Shown: positions 26,355 through 35,345, counted from the stretch's first letter. The stretch is DNA of 37,809 bases from Bacteroidia bacterium (GCA_018401705.1 JAGYKL010000004.1:1-37809), one strand, 5' to 3'. Notes: generated from the letters alone by a model not told the origin. Made by a program: numbers and translations.

Positions 26355-27233
26355 CTACAAGGATGTGGTAGTCACATCTTGAAGTATCTTTTTAACAAGT
26401 CCTTGGAGAACTTTTCCTGGACCACATTCATTGAATTCAGTGGCTCCATCAGCTCCCATTTGTCTTACCGACTGAGTCCATCGAACTGGTGCAGTTAACT
26501 GAGCAATTAAATTCTCTTTTATCATCTCAGCCGATTTTTCCCCAAGCGCACTTACATTTTGGTAAATAGGGCAACGAGGCTCATTAAATTGAGTGGCATG
26601 TATCACTTTTGCTAATTCTTCTCTAGCGGGTTCCATCAGTGGAGAATGAAAAGCTCCTCCAACTTGAAGTGGTAATGCTCTTTTTGCACCTGCAGCTTTC
26701 ATTGCTTCACAAGCCAATTCAATTCCTCTAACGGTGCCAGATATCACCAATTGGCCGGGGCAATTATAGTTTGCCGGAACAACAATTTCATCTTTAATTG
26801 TTGCACAAACTTCTTCCACTATACTATCTTCTAATCCGAGAATAGCGGCCATAGTTCCCGGAATCAGTTCACAGGCTTTCTGCATAGCCGAAGCTCTTGT
26901 TGCTACTAGTTTAAGGGCATCACTAAAAGAAATACATCCGCTTGAAACAAGCGAAGAAAACTCTCCTAATGAATGTCCCGCTACCATATTTGGTTTAATA
27001 TGGCTTCCTTGAATTTGAGAAACTACAACAGAATGAATAAAAATAGCAGGCTGGGTAACATCAGTTCTTCGTAGCTCTTCCTCAGTTCCAGAAAACATAA
27101 TGTCAGTAATTCTAAAGCCCAAAATTTCATTGGCTTTTTCAAAAATAGATGCAGCCTCGGGTGATTGTTCAAATAAATCTTTGCCCATTCCTGAAAATTG
27201 AGCCCCTTGACCGGGAAAAATACGTGCGTTCAT
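26355..27233 (-). CDS. fabD: Malonyl-CoA:ACP transacylase
   Basis: FabD moves malonyl groups from CoA to acyl carrier protein for fatty acid elongation in the cytosol. The 292 residues begin with the characteristic IFPGQGAQFSGMG. The nucleophile serine lies in VAGHSLGEFSSL, the carboxylate-binding arginine in ATRASAMQ, and the catalytic histidine in VGGAFHSPLMEPAREEL. The frame opens seven codons earlier at TTG (27254), but ATG 27233 places the FPGQGAQ motif where the family has it. It is encoded opposite the polysaccharide operon and diverges from porQ. Confidence 0.97.
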   Translation of the reverse strand: MNARIFPGQGAQFSGMGKDLFEQSPEAASIFEKANEILGFRITDIMFSGTEEELRRTDVTQPAIFIHSVVVSQIQGSHIKPNMVAGHSLGEFSSLVSSGCISFSDALKLVATRASAMQKACELIPGTMAAILGLEDSIVEEVCATIKDEIVVPANYNCPGQLVISGTVRGIELACEAMKAAGAKRALPLQVGGAFHSPLMEPAREELAKVIHATQFNEPRCPIYQNVSALGEKSAEMIKENLIAQLTAPVRWTQSVRQMGADGATEFNECGPGKVLQGLVKKILQDVTTTSL

Positions 27234-27380
27234 AGTTTCCTTGCTTTGCAACAAAAATGCAGCATTAGAGCTCTTCTACCAAGCGTTTTTTTAATTTATT
27301 CACAAAACTGCTTGAAAAAACTGCAATATATTTTCTATTAACCCGTTCAAAACCGCGTATTTTCCTCTTAATTTGCTATC

Positions 27381-28421
27381 GTGAAATCAGCTTTAATCTT
27401 AGCTTTTATTTTCTTGTCAACATACCTTTCTGCCCAAATAGGAGGAGAGCATGTTTACAGCTTTCTTAATCTTCCTAATTCTGCCCGAATTCAAGCCTTA
27501 GGTGGTGATGTAGCTGCAATTAGAGATGATGACGTTAATATGGCTTATCAGAACCCTGGATTAATCAACCAGGCCATGGCTGGTAATTTATCTCTTTCCT
27601 ATGTAAGCTATTTCTCAGGAATTAATTTCGGAAATGTAGCTTATGCTGCTAAAGCAGGGAAAACTGGTACATTTGCTGGAAGCCTTCAATATGTCAATTA
27701 TGGCAGCTTTGAAAGAGCCGATGCAACAGGTTTAATTTCAGGAAACTTCAGCGCAGGCGAATATTGCCTAACCACCGGTTACTCACGAAAGATGGATTCG
27801 GTTTTTACTGTAGGTGTAAATTTAAAAACGATATATTCTTCCTTCGATACATATAATTCTTTTGGAATGGCCCTGGATTTTGGAGCCAGCTATAAGAGCC
27901 CTGATCAACTTTTTACAGCTTCATTTGTCGTAAAAAATCTTGGTCGTCAATTCACAACCTACTCTGATGGTAACAGAGAACAACTTCCTGCAGAATTGCA
28001 GATAGGCTTATGCAAAGAGCTAAAACATGTTCCACTTAAGTTTTCGTTTGTGGCTCATAACCTTCAAAAACCTGATTTAACTTTTTCAGATCCGCTTATT
28101 CCTGAAGAAACAATTGATCCACTTACCGGCGATACTACAATAAATAAGATTGGTATTGCTAATAAAATAATGAGGCATGCCATCCTTGGAGCAGAATTTA
28201 ACATCACAAAGGCCCTTTCCTTCCAACTAGGCTACAATTATCAACGCCGTCAAGAAATGAAAGTGGATTCACGACTAGGAACTGTCGGAATTTCCTGGGG
28301 ATTAGGAGTGAAAATTTATAAGTTTTCTGTCGCATACGCACGTTCAGCCTACCACCTTGCCGGCTCTCCTAATCAATTTACACTCACAGCACGCCTGTCT
28401 GAGTTTTATAGAAAAAAATAA
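27381..28421 (+). CDS. porQ: Type IX secretion system protein PorQ
   Basis: PorQ is an outer-membrane component of the T9SS and is thought to help attach or process cargo at the cell surface. The 346-residue protein has a signal peptide (KSALILAFIFLSTYLSAQ) followed by the conserved PorQ start GGEHVYSFLNLPNSARIQALGG and an ~13-14-strand barrel-like remainder with LGAEFNITKALSFQLGYNYQRR. It starts with GTG. The stop overlaps the cytidylate kinase ATG by one base (TAATG), suggesting coupling. This gene explains how the several sorting-domain proteins in this window can be exported. Confidence 0.95.
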   Translation: MKSALILAFIFLSTYLSAQIGGEHVYSFLNLPNSARIQALGGDVAAIRDDDVNMAYQNPGLINQAMAGNLSLSYVSYFSGINFGNVAYAAKAGKTGTFAGSLQYVNYGSFERADATGLISGNFSAGEYCLTTGYSRKMDSVFTVGVNLKTIYSSFDTYNSFGMALDFGASYKSPDQLFTASFVVKNLGRQFTTYSDGNREQLPAELQIGLCKELKHVPLKFSFVAHNLQKPDLTFSDPLIPEETIDPLTGDTTINKIGIANKIMRHAILGAEFNITKALSFQLGYNYQRRQEMKVDSRLGTVGISWGLGVKIYKFSVAYARSAYHLAGSPNQFTLTARLSEFYRKK

Positions 28422-29116
28422 TGTCTTCCAGAAAAATCACCATTGCTGTTGACGGTTATTCAGCTTGCGGGAAATCAACTCTAGCAAGAGCACTAGCAAC
28501 TCAGCTAAATTACAATTATGTTGATACTGGTGCTATGTATCGAGCTATCACTCTGTACGCAATTAGAAACGGATTAATTAATGGGAAAGATCTTGATGTC
28601 GAGTCCTTAAATGAACAGCTTGATGATATTGATATTCAATTTGAATTCAATGAAGCCTCTAAGTCTTCAATGATTCTTTTGAATGATGAAAATGTAGAAA
28701 GTCAGATTCGTCAAATGGATGTTAACGATTGGGTAAGTCAGGTAAGTGCTGTTCCCGAGGTGAGAAGGAAAATGGTTACTCTACAACAAAAAATGGGAAA
28801 GGAAAAGGGTATTGCTATGGACGGAAGGGATATCGGAACAACTGTTTTTCCCGATGCTGAACTTAAACTGTTTATGACTGCAGAAATTGGTGTTCGCACC
28901 AATAGAAGGATTGCCGAAATGAAAGCTAAGAACATTCCAGGAGATTTTGAACAGGTTAAAACAAATCTGCTTCAAAGAGATAAAGAAGATATGTCAAGAA
29001 AGGAAAGCCCTTTGCGAAAAGCCGATAATGCAATTATTCTCGATAATACAAACCTGACTAGAGATGAACAACTGAACTTCGCGCTCAGCAAGGCTCTCGA
29101 ACTTATTTCGAAATAA
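28421..29116 (+). CDS. cmk: Cytidylate kinase
   Basis: It phosphorylates CMP and dCMP with ATP, a housekeeping step in pyrimidine nucleotide supply. The 231 residues contain the P-loop GYSACGKST (12-20), the CMP-binding VDTGAMYRAIT and the conserved MDGRDIGTTVFPDAELK block, and an RRIAEM lid region. The length is normal. It is translationally coupled to porQ upstream (TAATG). The following ispH gene has its own -7 element. Confidence 0.97.
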   Translation: MSSRKITIAVDGYSACGKSTLARALATQLNYNYVDTGAMYRAITLYAIRNGLINGKDLDVESLNEQLDDIDIQFEFNEASKSSMILLNDENVESQIRQMDVNDWVSQVSAVPEVRRKMVTLQQKMGKEKGIAMDGRDIGTTVFPDAELKLFMTAEIGVRTNRRIAEMKAKNIPGDFEQVKTNLLQRDKEDMSRKESPLRKADNAIILDNTNLTRDEQLNFALSKALELISK

Positions 29117-29162
29117 TGATGAAGGTAAATTTCGTTAATGAATGATTCCAATGATAATTTCC

Positions 29163-29170
29163 TAATTTTG
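29163..29170 (+). promoter_or_regulatory. -7 promoter element of ispH (possibly leaderless)
   Basis: TAATTTTG matches the TAnnTTTG consensus fully; no convincing TTG lies 17-20 bases upstream. The element ends five bases before the ispH ATG, so transcription would begin at or within a few bases of the start codon. Confidence 0.5.
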
Positions 29171-29175
29171 CACCT

Positions 29176-30066
29176 ATGAAAGTGACGGTGGACGAAAATT
29201 CCGGCTTTTGTTTTGGTGTAGTTTACGCCATTCAAATGGCTGAAGATGAATTAGATGCAACCGGGAGCCTTTATTGTTTAGGTGACATAGTTCACAATAA
29301 CATGGAGGTGGAACGATTAGAAGCTAAAGGCCTTAAGATTATCGATCATGAGCAACTTAGCCAACTTCACGATACGAAAGTTCTAATTAGGGCTCATGGC
29401 GAACCCCCTGAAACATATAAAACAGCCATCGAGAATAATATTCAGCTTATCGATGCTTCTTGTCCTGTTGTTTTGAAATTACAAAATCGAATTCGCTCAG
29501 GTTATGAAACTAAGGGCGATGGACAAATTGTAGTTTACGGTAAAAATGGCCATGCTGAAGTTAATGGGTTGGTTGGCCAAACCAAAGGAGAAGCAATCAT
29601 TGCTAATAATATTGATGAGCTAGACCAAATCGACTTTTCTAAACCTGTTAAATTCTTTTCTCAAACAACTCAGCCAACTTCAGGGTATAGGAAAATGCGC
29701 GATGAAATCATCCGCAGAATGCGTGAAGTTGGAAATGATGAAAATCTATCATTTGAAGCTAATGATACTTTGTGTAGGCAGGTTTCAAACAGAGAACCAC
29801 AATTAGAAATGTTTGCCTCAAATAATGATGTAATTGTCTTTGTAAGCGGAAAGAAAAGCTCAAACGGAAAAGTCCTATTTGATGTTTGCAAAGCAGTTAA
29901 TCCTAAAAGTCACTTTATTTCGGTTTGGGATGATTTTGATGCTTCTTGGGTAAAAGAAGCTAAATCGGTTGGAATCTGTGGAGCTACTTCAACTCCAATG
30001 TGGCTGATGGAAGAAATAGCTGAAAAAATAAGAACTGTAGCTTTAGAGCCTGTTAATCAAGCCTAA
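29176..30066 (+). CDS. ispH: 4-hydroxy-3-methylbut-2-enyl diphosphate reductase
   Basis: IspH (LytB) performs the last step of the MEP isoprenoid pathway, turning HMBPP into IPP and DMAPP with a [4Fe-4S] cluster. All three cluster cysteines are present: C12 in NSGFCFGV, C96 in DASCPVVLK and C200 in NDTLCRQVSNR. Substrate-binding residues are seen in LGDIVHN, RAHGEPP, QTTQPT and GATSTPMWL. At 296 residues the length is normal. It follows cmk by 59 bases and carries its own promoter-like element. Confidence 0.97.
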   Translation: MKVTVDENSGFCFGVVYAIQMAEDELDATGSLYCLGDIVHNNMEVERLEAKGLKIIDHEQLSQLHDTKVLIRAHGEPPETYKTAIENNIQLIDASCPVVLKLQNRIRSGYETKGDGQIVVYGKNGHAEVNGLVGQTKGEAIIANNIDELDQIDFSKPVKFFSQTTQPTSGYRKMRDEIIRRMREVGNDENLSFEANDTLCRQVSNREPQLEMFASNNDVIVFVSGKKSSNGKVLFDVCKAVNPKSHFISVWDDFDASWVKEAKSVGICGATSTPMWLMEEIAEKIRTVALEPVNQA

Positions 30067-30136
30067 ATCATCCCAAGAAAGAAACATTTTTTAAGATTTG
30101 TGAGTATAGGTAAGCCCCAACCTGAACATCACATGT

Positions 30137-31531
30137 ATGACATTTTCTTTACCTGAAGGCATTCTTAAAAAAAAGGTATTTCAAAGTATAGACTCTGAAG
30201 AAGTTGTTGAACGTCAGCGATTTATCGTTTTTAGAATATTCTCGTTTACCGCACTGCTCGTATGTATCGGCGTGTTTGCCAAAATGGCAATATCACTTAG
30301 CAATGTTAATTGGTTGCCTTTTTTCGTTCTATTTCTCGGACTAGTTATTCTTGTCAATTATTTAAGAATTAAACATAGTTCTGAGCTCCCACGTGCTTAT
30401 TTAATCATGCTTATTTCTGCACTTATTGTGCTGCATTGCGTTGCATACACCTGCGGTGGGATTAGAACAGGAGGAACCTTTTTCATGTCTGCTATTATCA
30501 TCTATTCATTCATGCTTTTAGGTAGAAGGGGAGGGTGGTTTATCGCCTCTTTAGCTACCGTTCACATTATTTTTATGTTCATTATCTCCAGCTATACAGA
30601 TTGGACATCATTCTCTTTGTTCGATGAGCGCGTGGATTTAATTAATGAAGATTTCCTAACCAATATTCTTTTATCATTCTTGCTTATTTCTGCTTTAAGC
30701 AGCTATTTACAGAGCAACCGAAATGTAGTGATACGAAAAGTGATGCAGTCAAAACAGGAGCTTGAAAGAATTAATCTTGAATTGGTTGCACGAAATGAAA
30801 GTCTCGAAGAGAAGAATGCTGAATTAGACAAATTCGCTTCTGTAGCAGCACACGACTTACGAGCTCCTTTAAGAGCTATTGGTTCTCTTTCTGATATGAT
30901 TCTTGAAGATGAAACAAATCTGTCTTTCGATACTAATGAAAAGCTTAACATCATTCGCAAACGTGCTCATAGAATGGATAAGCTTCTTTCTGCCTTGCTC
31001 GAGTATTCTAGAGTAAACAGAACTTTAAGAGAATTTAGTAATGTCGAAGTAAAAAGCCTTCTTGTAGGCATTTTGTCAACCCATGCTCAAAACCAAAATA
31101 TTGAGTTTTCAATTTCCGAAGGAATGCCACGGCTGTTTACATCGCCCCTTGCATTGGAAAGAGTATTTTCTGAATTAGTGGGGAATGCTGTGAAATTTAC
31201 CAATAAAGAAACAGTTAAAATTGAATTCGCAGCTCATAAAAGCAACGACAAATGGCAGTTTTCTGTAAAGGATAATGGTCCAGGCATTGGAAACGAGTTT
31301 AAAGAAAAAGTATTTGTAATTTTTCAAACTCTCGAAGCGAGGGATACTTTTGAAAGCACTGGAGCAGGATTAGCTATTGCCCGAAAACTTGTTCATGAGG
31401 CAAATGGTGAAATTTGGATTTCTACAGATCAAGAGCATGGTACCACATTCCATTTTACCTGGCAAGAAGCAGAGCATATAGAAGAGGCTAAAGGGAATGC
31501 AGAATCGCATTTTTGGATTAATCAGGCTTAA
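30137..31531 (+). CDS. Membrane-bound sensor histidine kinase
   Basis: This 464-residue sensor has an N-terminal membrane domain of about six hydrophobic segments (residues 30-200). A coiled-coil follows (about 203-235), rich in Glu, Leu and Asn. The HisKA dimer domain has the phospho-acceptor H239 in AAHDLRAPLRAIG. The HATPase has N350 in LVGNAVKFT, the G1 box DNGPGIG, and the G2-type STGAGLAIARKL. There is no receiver domain and no adjacent response regulator, so it is an orphan kinase. No extracytoplasmic sensor loop is large enough to identify a ligand, and the sensed signal is probably membrane- or cytoplasm-associated. It is not evidently in an operon with ispH, being 70 bases away. Confidence 0.93.
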   Translation: MTFSLPEGILKKKVFQSIDSEEVVERQRFIVFRIFSFTALLVCIGVFAKMAISLSNVNWLPFFVLFLGLVILVNYLRIKHSSELPRAYLIMLISALIVLHCVAYTCGGIRTGGTFFMSAIIIYSFMLLGRRGGWFIASLATVHIIFMFIISSYTDWTSFSLFDERVDLINEDFLTNILLSFLLISALSSYLQSNRNVVIRKVMQSKQELERINLELVARNESLEEKNAELDKFASVAAHDLRAPLRAIGSLSDMILEDETNLSFDTNEKLNIIRKRAHRMDKLLSALLEYSRVNRTLREFSNVEVKSLLVGILSTHAQNQNIEFSISEGMPRLFTSPLALERVFSELVGNAVKFTNKETVKIEFAAHKSNDKWQFSVKDNGPGIGNEFKEKVFVIFQTLEARDTFESTGAGLAIARKLVHEANGEIWISTDQEHGTTFHFTWQEAEHIEEAKGNAESHFWINQA

Positions 31532-31626
31532 TATAAAGATAATTAGCAATTTAGCTTTTAGTTTGATTCTTAAAAGGAATTAAAAATCGGCTTTATTTCT
31601 TCCTTTTTAATTATTTGAAAAATTTC

Positions 31627-31634
31627 TACCTTTG
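31627..31634 (+). promoter_or_regulatory. -7 promoter element of rpsA
   Basis: TACCTTTG is a full match to TAnnTTTG, followed by CACCCC. No exact TTG lies at the proper distance upstream (a TTT is present). A 5' leader of about 65 bases would precede the rpsA ATG. Confidence 0.65.
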
Positions 31635-31655
31635 CACCCCTTCGAAAATCGAGGG

Positions 31656-31672
31656 TGATGCATTGAGCATCA
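31656..31672 (+). other. Hairpin in the rpsA 5' leader
   Basis: TGATGC (31656-31661) pairs perfectly with GCATCA (31667-31672) around a 5-base loop ATTGA. It lies between the predicted rpsA promoter and start codon. Leader structures that bind S1 and give autogenous control exist in other bacteria; whether this one does is inference. Confidence 0.35.
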
Positions 31673-31703
31673 ATTTATTTAACCATTTTTAATTATTGAC
31701 TTG

Positions 31704-33635
31704 ATGTCAGAAAACACAGAGGACAAAGCTCCTGAAATCACAGAAGAAACAGCAGTAGAAACTAAAGCTGAAAAACCAGCAGCTAAAGCAGTTGAAGCTG
31801 AAACTCAGGAATCGTCCGCCCCTGCAATTGCAGCAGAAATGTTGTCAACCCTTGATTTTGATTGGGATAATGCAGGTAAAAAAGCAATTTCGTATAACAG
31901 CACTGAGCGCTCTCGCTTAGAAAATTTATACGAAAAATCATTAAGTTCTGTAAACGACCATGAGGTTGTTGAAGGAACAATTGTAGGAATGACTTCTAAA
32001 GATGCTGTAATCAATATTGGTTACAAATCTGATGGTGTTGTTGCATTATCTGAACTTCGCTATGATCCAGATATTAAAATTGGAGACAAAATTGAAGTTT
32101 ACATTGAATCTAAAGAAGATAAAGGCGGTCAGCTAATTCTATCTCATAGAAAAGCTCGTTCACTTAAGTCTTGGGATCGTGTTAATGATGCTCTCAACAA
32201 TGACGAAATCATTAAAGGTTTTGTTAAATGTAGAACTAAAGGAGGTCTTATCGTAGATGTTTTTGGCATCGAAGCTTTCCTTCCTGGATCTCAAATTGAT
32301 GTGAAGCCTATTCGTGACTACGATGTTTACGTTGGAAAATCAATGGAATTCAAAGTTGTTAAAATCAACAATGAATTTAAAAACGTTGTAGTTTCTCATA
32401 AAGCCCTTATTGAAGAAGAACTTGAAGCTCAGAAAACTGAGATCATTTCTAAACTTGAAAAAGGTCAAGTACTTGAAGGTACAGTTAAAAACATCACTTC
32501 TTACGGGGTATTCGTTGACCTTGGAGGTGTTGATGGTCTTATTCACATTACTGACCTTAGCTGGGGCCGCATCAATCACCCTGAAGAAATCGTTACTCTT
32601 GACGAAAAAATCCAGGTGGTTATTCTTGATTTCGACGAAGGAAAGAAAAGAATCGCTCTTGGTCTTAAGCAACTTACTCCACATCCTTGGGAAAAAGTTG
32701 ATGCTGATCTTAAAGTGGGTGATAAAGTTAAAGGTAAAGTGGTTGTTCTTGCAGATTACGGCGCATTCGTTGAAATTGAGCCAGGCTTCGAAGGTCTTGT
32801 TCACGTTTCAGAAATGTCATGGTCTCAGCATTTAAGAACTGCTCAGGATTTCCTTAATGTTGGTGATGAGGTAGAATGCCTTATCTTAAGTCTTGATCGC
32901 GATGAGCGCAAAATGTCTTTAGGTATTAAGCAATTAATGCCAGACCCTTGGGCTGATATCGAAACTAAATATCCTGTTAATTCTAAGCATACTGCTAAGG
33001 TTCGCAACTTCACCAACTTCGGTGTTTTTGTTGAACTTGAAGAAGGAGTTGACGGTTTAATTCACATTTCTGACCTTAGCTGGAGCAAGAAAATTAAGCA
33101 CCCAAGTGAATTCACAAAAGTAGGTGATGAAATTGAAGTGGTTGTTCTTGATACAGACAAGGAAAATCGTCGTCTTAGCTTAGGTCATAAGCAGTTGGAA
33201 GAAAATCCTTGGGATGTATTTGAAACTGTTTTCCTTGAAGGTTCTGTTCACCAAGGAACTATTACTTCTATTAACGATAAGGGAGCTGTTATAGCACTTC
33301 CATACGGAGTTGAAGGTTTTGCTCCTACGAAACACTTAGTGAAAGAAGATGGATCTCAAGCTAAAGCTGAAGAAACTATCGATTTTAAAGTGATTGAATT
33401 CTCTAAAGACAACAAGAAAATAATTGTTTCTCATGCTCGTACTCATGAAGCTGAAAAGCCGGGTGCTGCTAGCTCTGAATCAAAATCTTCTAAAGGTGAT
33501 GATGCTAAGAAAGCAGTTAAGAAAGTGAAAGACAATTTAGAGAAATCAACTCTAGGTGATTTGGATGTTCTTGCTAACCTTAAGTCTGATCTTGAGGAAA
33601 GCGAAAAGAAAGCAGCTAAAAAAGCCAAGAAGTAA
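31704..33635 (+). CDS. rpsA: 30S ribosomal protein S1
   Basis: S1 binds mRNA and helps it onto the 30S subunit; it is important for leaders that lack a strong Shine-Dalgarno sequence, as in Bacteroidota. The 643-residue protein has six S1 (OB-fold) domains. The middle and later ones are easy to see as repeated motifs ending in GLIHITDLSW, GLVHVSEMSW and GLIHISDLSW. The N-terminal 45 residues are an acidic, alanine-rich extension (many Glu and Lys). The C-terminal 55 residues form a lysine/alanine-rich tail ending EKKAAKKAKK. A TTG three bases earlier could also start, but ATG 31704 is preferred. A strong terminator follows, so rpsA is probably monocistronic. Confidence 0.97.
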   Translation: MSENTEDKAPEITEETAVETKAEKPAAKAVEAETQESSAPAIAAEMLSTLDFDWDNAGKKAISYNSTERSRLENLYEKSLSSVNDHEVVEGTIVGMTSKDAVINIGYKSDGVVALSELRYDPDIKIGDKIEVYIESKEDKGGQLILSHRKARSLKSWDRVNDALNNDEIIKGFVKCRTKGGLIVDVFGIEAFLPGSQIDVKPIRDYDVYVGKSMEFKVVKINNEFKNVVVSHKALIEEELEAQKTEIISKLEKGQVLEGTVKNITSYGVFVDLGGVDGLIHITDLSWGRINHPEEIVTLDEKIQVVILDFDEGKKRIALGLKQLTPHPWEKVDADLKVGDKVKGKVVVLADYGAFVEIEPGFEGLVHVSEMSWSQHLRTAQDFLNVGDEVECLILSLDRDERKMSLGIKQLMPDPWADIETKYPVNSKHTAKVRNFTNFGVFVELEEGVDGLIHISDLSWSKKIKHPSEFTKVGDEIEVVVLDTDKENRRLSLGHKQLEENPWDVFETVFLEGSVHQGTITSINDKGAVIALPYGVEGFAPTKHLVKEDGSQAKAEETIDFKVIEFSKDNKKIIVSHARTHEAEKPGAASSESKSSKGDDAKKAVKKVKDNLEKSTLGDLDVLANLKSDLEESEKKAAKKAKK

Positions 33636-33657
33636 TTATCTTAGTTTTAATCATAAC

Positions 33658-33690
33658 ACAAACGCTCCGATTTCGGGGCGTTTGTTGTTT
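33658..33690 (+). terminator. Terminator after rpsA
   Basis: ACAAACGC (33658-33665) pairs with GCGTTTGT (33678-33685), continued inward by a T-G pair and CCG/CGG, with loop ATTT. The 12-bp stem ends in a short T-rich tract. Confidence 0.85.
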
Positions 33691-33779
33691 ATAGGCATTC
33701 CATTGTTTATTGATTATCCAATTTGCTTTCGCATATTGCTTTTACCAGCCTTTAAAATAGCTTTACGTGTTGTTCTTAT

Positions 33780-33787
33780 TATATTTG
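33780..33787 (+). promoter_or_regulatory. -7 promoter element of pyrR-pyrB
   Basis: TATATTTG matches TAnnTTTG fully and lies 16 bases before the pyrR ATG. No clear TTG is present 17-20 bases upstream. The leader is too short to hold a PyrR-type attenuator hairpin. Confidence 0.55.
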
Positions 33788-33803
33788 CCACAACAAGCTA
33801 GAT

Positions 33804-34337
33804 ATGTCGCCACGTTTAATTTTAGACCAACTGCGCTACCAGCGCACTCTTACAAGGCTCTGTTATCAGCTTATAGAAAATCATGATGACTTTGATAATT
33901 CCGTAATTTTAGGCTTACAGCCTAGAGGAATCATGCTTGGAAGATCTTTAAAGAACAGATTAAATTCACTGTTGGGCAAAGAAATCCAATACGGAGAACT
34001 CGACACAACTTTCTTTAGAGATGATTTTCGCCAAAAAGCACTAGTGCCCCAACCAACGTCAATCGATTTTGTAGTTGATGATAAAAAAGTTATTCTTGTT
34101 GATGATGTGCTCTTTACAGGGCGCTCTATCAGAGCCGCATTAGATGCTCTGCAGCATTTTGGTAGGCCAGCCTCTGTCGAACTTTTGGTGCTCATAGACC
34201 GTCGCTTGAGTAGACATGTCCCAATTCAGCCTGATTATGTTGGATTAACTGTAGATGCCGTGTTTTCAGAGAAAGTAGTTGTACAGTGGTCTGAAAATGG
34301 ACTGGCTGAGGTTGAACTTAAAAATAAAGAACTTTAG
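33804..34337 (+). CDS. pyrR: PyrR family bifunctional regulator/uracil phosphoribosyltransferase
   Basis: This 177-residue protein shows the type I phosphoribosyltransferase fold. The PRPP-binding motif reads KVILVDDVLFTGRSIRAALDAL, and the N-terminal part includes ILGLQPRGIMLG. In many bacteria PyrR senses UMP and attenuates pyrimidine operons by binding a leader RNA. Here the leader upstream is only about ten bases and shows no anti-terminator, so the protein may act mainly as a UPRTase or on other transcripts. It is one base upstream of pyrB and clearly cotranscribed. Confidence 0.95.
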   Translation: MSPRLILDQLRYQRTLTRLCYQLIENHDDFDNSVILGLQPRGIMLGRSLKNRLNSLLGKEIQYGELDTTFFRDDFRQKALVPQPTSIDFVVDDKKVILVDDVLFTGRSIRAALDALQHFGRPASVELLVLIDRRLSRHVPIQPDYVGLTVDAVFSEKVVVQWSENGLAEVELKNKEL

Positions 34338-34338
34338 T

Positions 34339-35268
34339 ATGCTGAGTGTCCAACATTTACTTGGTATTAAATATCTTACAAAGGAGGATATAACTACCAT
34401 TCTGCATACCGCCGACACTTTCCTTGATGTTATCAACAGGCCAATTAAGAAAGTTCCTTCTCTTAGAGATATAACTATCGTAAACCTGTTTTTTGAAAAT
34501 TCAACTAGAACAAGACTTTCTTTTGAATTAGCAGAAAAACGCCTTTCGGCGGATGTAATCAATTTTAGCGCCTCTTCATCTTCAGTTTCGAAAGGAGAAA
34601 CTCTTGTAGATACCGTTAATAACATACTTGCTATGAAGGTAGATATGGTGGTTATGAGGCACCCCAAACCTGGTGCTGCTCACTTTTTGTCGCAAAGAGT
34701 GAATGCAAGCATAATAAATGCGGGTGATGGAGCACATGAACATCCTACTCAAGCTCTCCTAGATGCTTTTACAATCAAAAGAAAACTAGGCGACCTAGCT
34801 GGGAAAAAAGTAGTGATTGTTGGAGATATTCTTCATTCAAGAGTAGCTCTTTCAAATATTTATTGCCTCAAAGCTATGGGCGCCGAAGTAATGGTCTGCG
34901 GTCCTCCAACACTTATTCCGCGGCATATAGGCTCTTTAGGAGTTTTGGTTGAAACTGACCTTAGAAAAGCTTTGGAATGGTGCGATGTAGCTAATATGTT
35001 AAGAATACAATTAGAGCGTCAAGACACTCAATACTTTCCGTCTTTGAGAGAATACGCCATGCTTTTCGGAGTTTCTGGCAGCCTCTTAAAAAGTCTGAGC
35101 AAAGAAATTACAATTATGCACCCTGGGCCAATTAATAGGGGAGTGGAGATAACTTCTGATGTGGCTGATGGCAATTCGTCAATCATTTTGAACCAGGTCG
35201 AAAGCGGAGTAGCTGTGAGGATGGCTGTTCTTTATCTGCTAGCTGGAAGGACTGATGAAAAAATGTGA
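34339..35268 (+). CDS. pyrB: Aspartate carbamoyltransferase catalytic subunit
   Basis: PyrB condenses carbamoyl phosphate with aspartate to give carbamoyl aspartate, the committed step of pyrimidine synthesis. The 309 residues carry the carbamoyl-phosphate loop S55-T56-R57-T58 in FFENSTRTRLSFELAEKR, HPTQALLDAFTI, and the aspartate-side HPGPINRGVEI. The frame can be opened 20 codons earlier (34279), but this overlaps pyrR and adds a non-homologous tail, so ATG 34339 is chosen. One base separates it from the pyrR stop. A regulatory PyrI subunit is not seen here. Confidence 0.97.
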   Translation: MLSVQHLLGIKYLTKEDITTILHTADTFLDVINRPIKKVPSLRDITIVNLFFENSTRTRLSFELAEKRLSADVINFSASSSSVSKGETLVDTVNNILAMKVDMVVMRHPKPGAAHFLSQRVNASIINAGDGAHEHPTQALLDAFTIKRKLGDLAGKKVVIVGDILHSRVALSNIYCLKAMGAEVMVCGPPTLIPRHIGSLGVLVETDLRKALEWCDVANMLRIQLERQDTQYFPSLREYAMLFGVSGSLLKSLSKEITIMHPGPINRGVEITSDVADGNSSIILNQVESGVAVRMAVLYLLAGRTDEKM

Positions 35269-35299
35269 GTAAACCGGCATTAACGATGTAATATTTGCG

Positions 35300-35330
35300 T
35301 TGCACCATTCATTCCTTTTCATTAGGTTTG
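35300..35330 (+). promoter_or_regulatory. Promoter of the STAS gene
   Basis: TTG (35300-35302), a 20-base spacer and TAGGTTTG (35323-35330) make a complete Bacteroidota promoter. Transcription would begin about ten bases before ATG 35346, which supports that start over the TTG at 35295. Confidence 0.7.
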
Positions 35331-35345
35331 ACCAAAGTTTTTATT

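Noticed and set aside
32340-32804. 154-residue minus-strand frame
   Set aside because: It is antisense to rpsA, with composition dictated by the opposite codon usage and no recognisable domain.
33556-33801. 81-residue plus-strand frame at the end of rpsA
   Set aside because: It begins inside rpsA in another frame and runs through the terminator hairpin.
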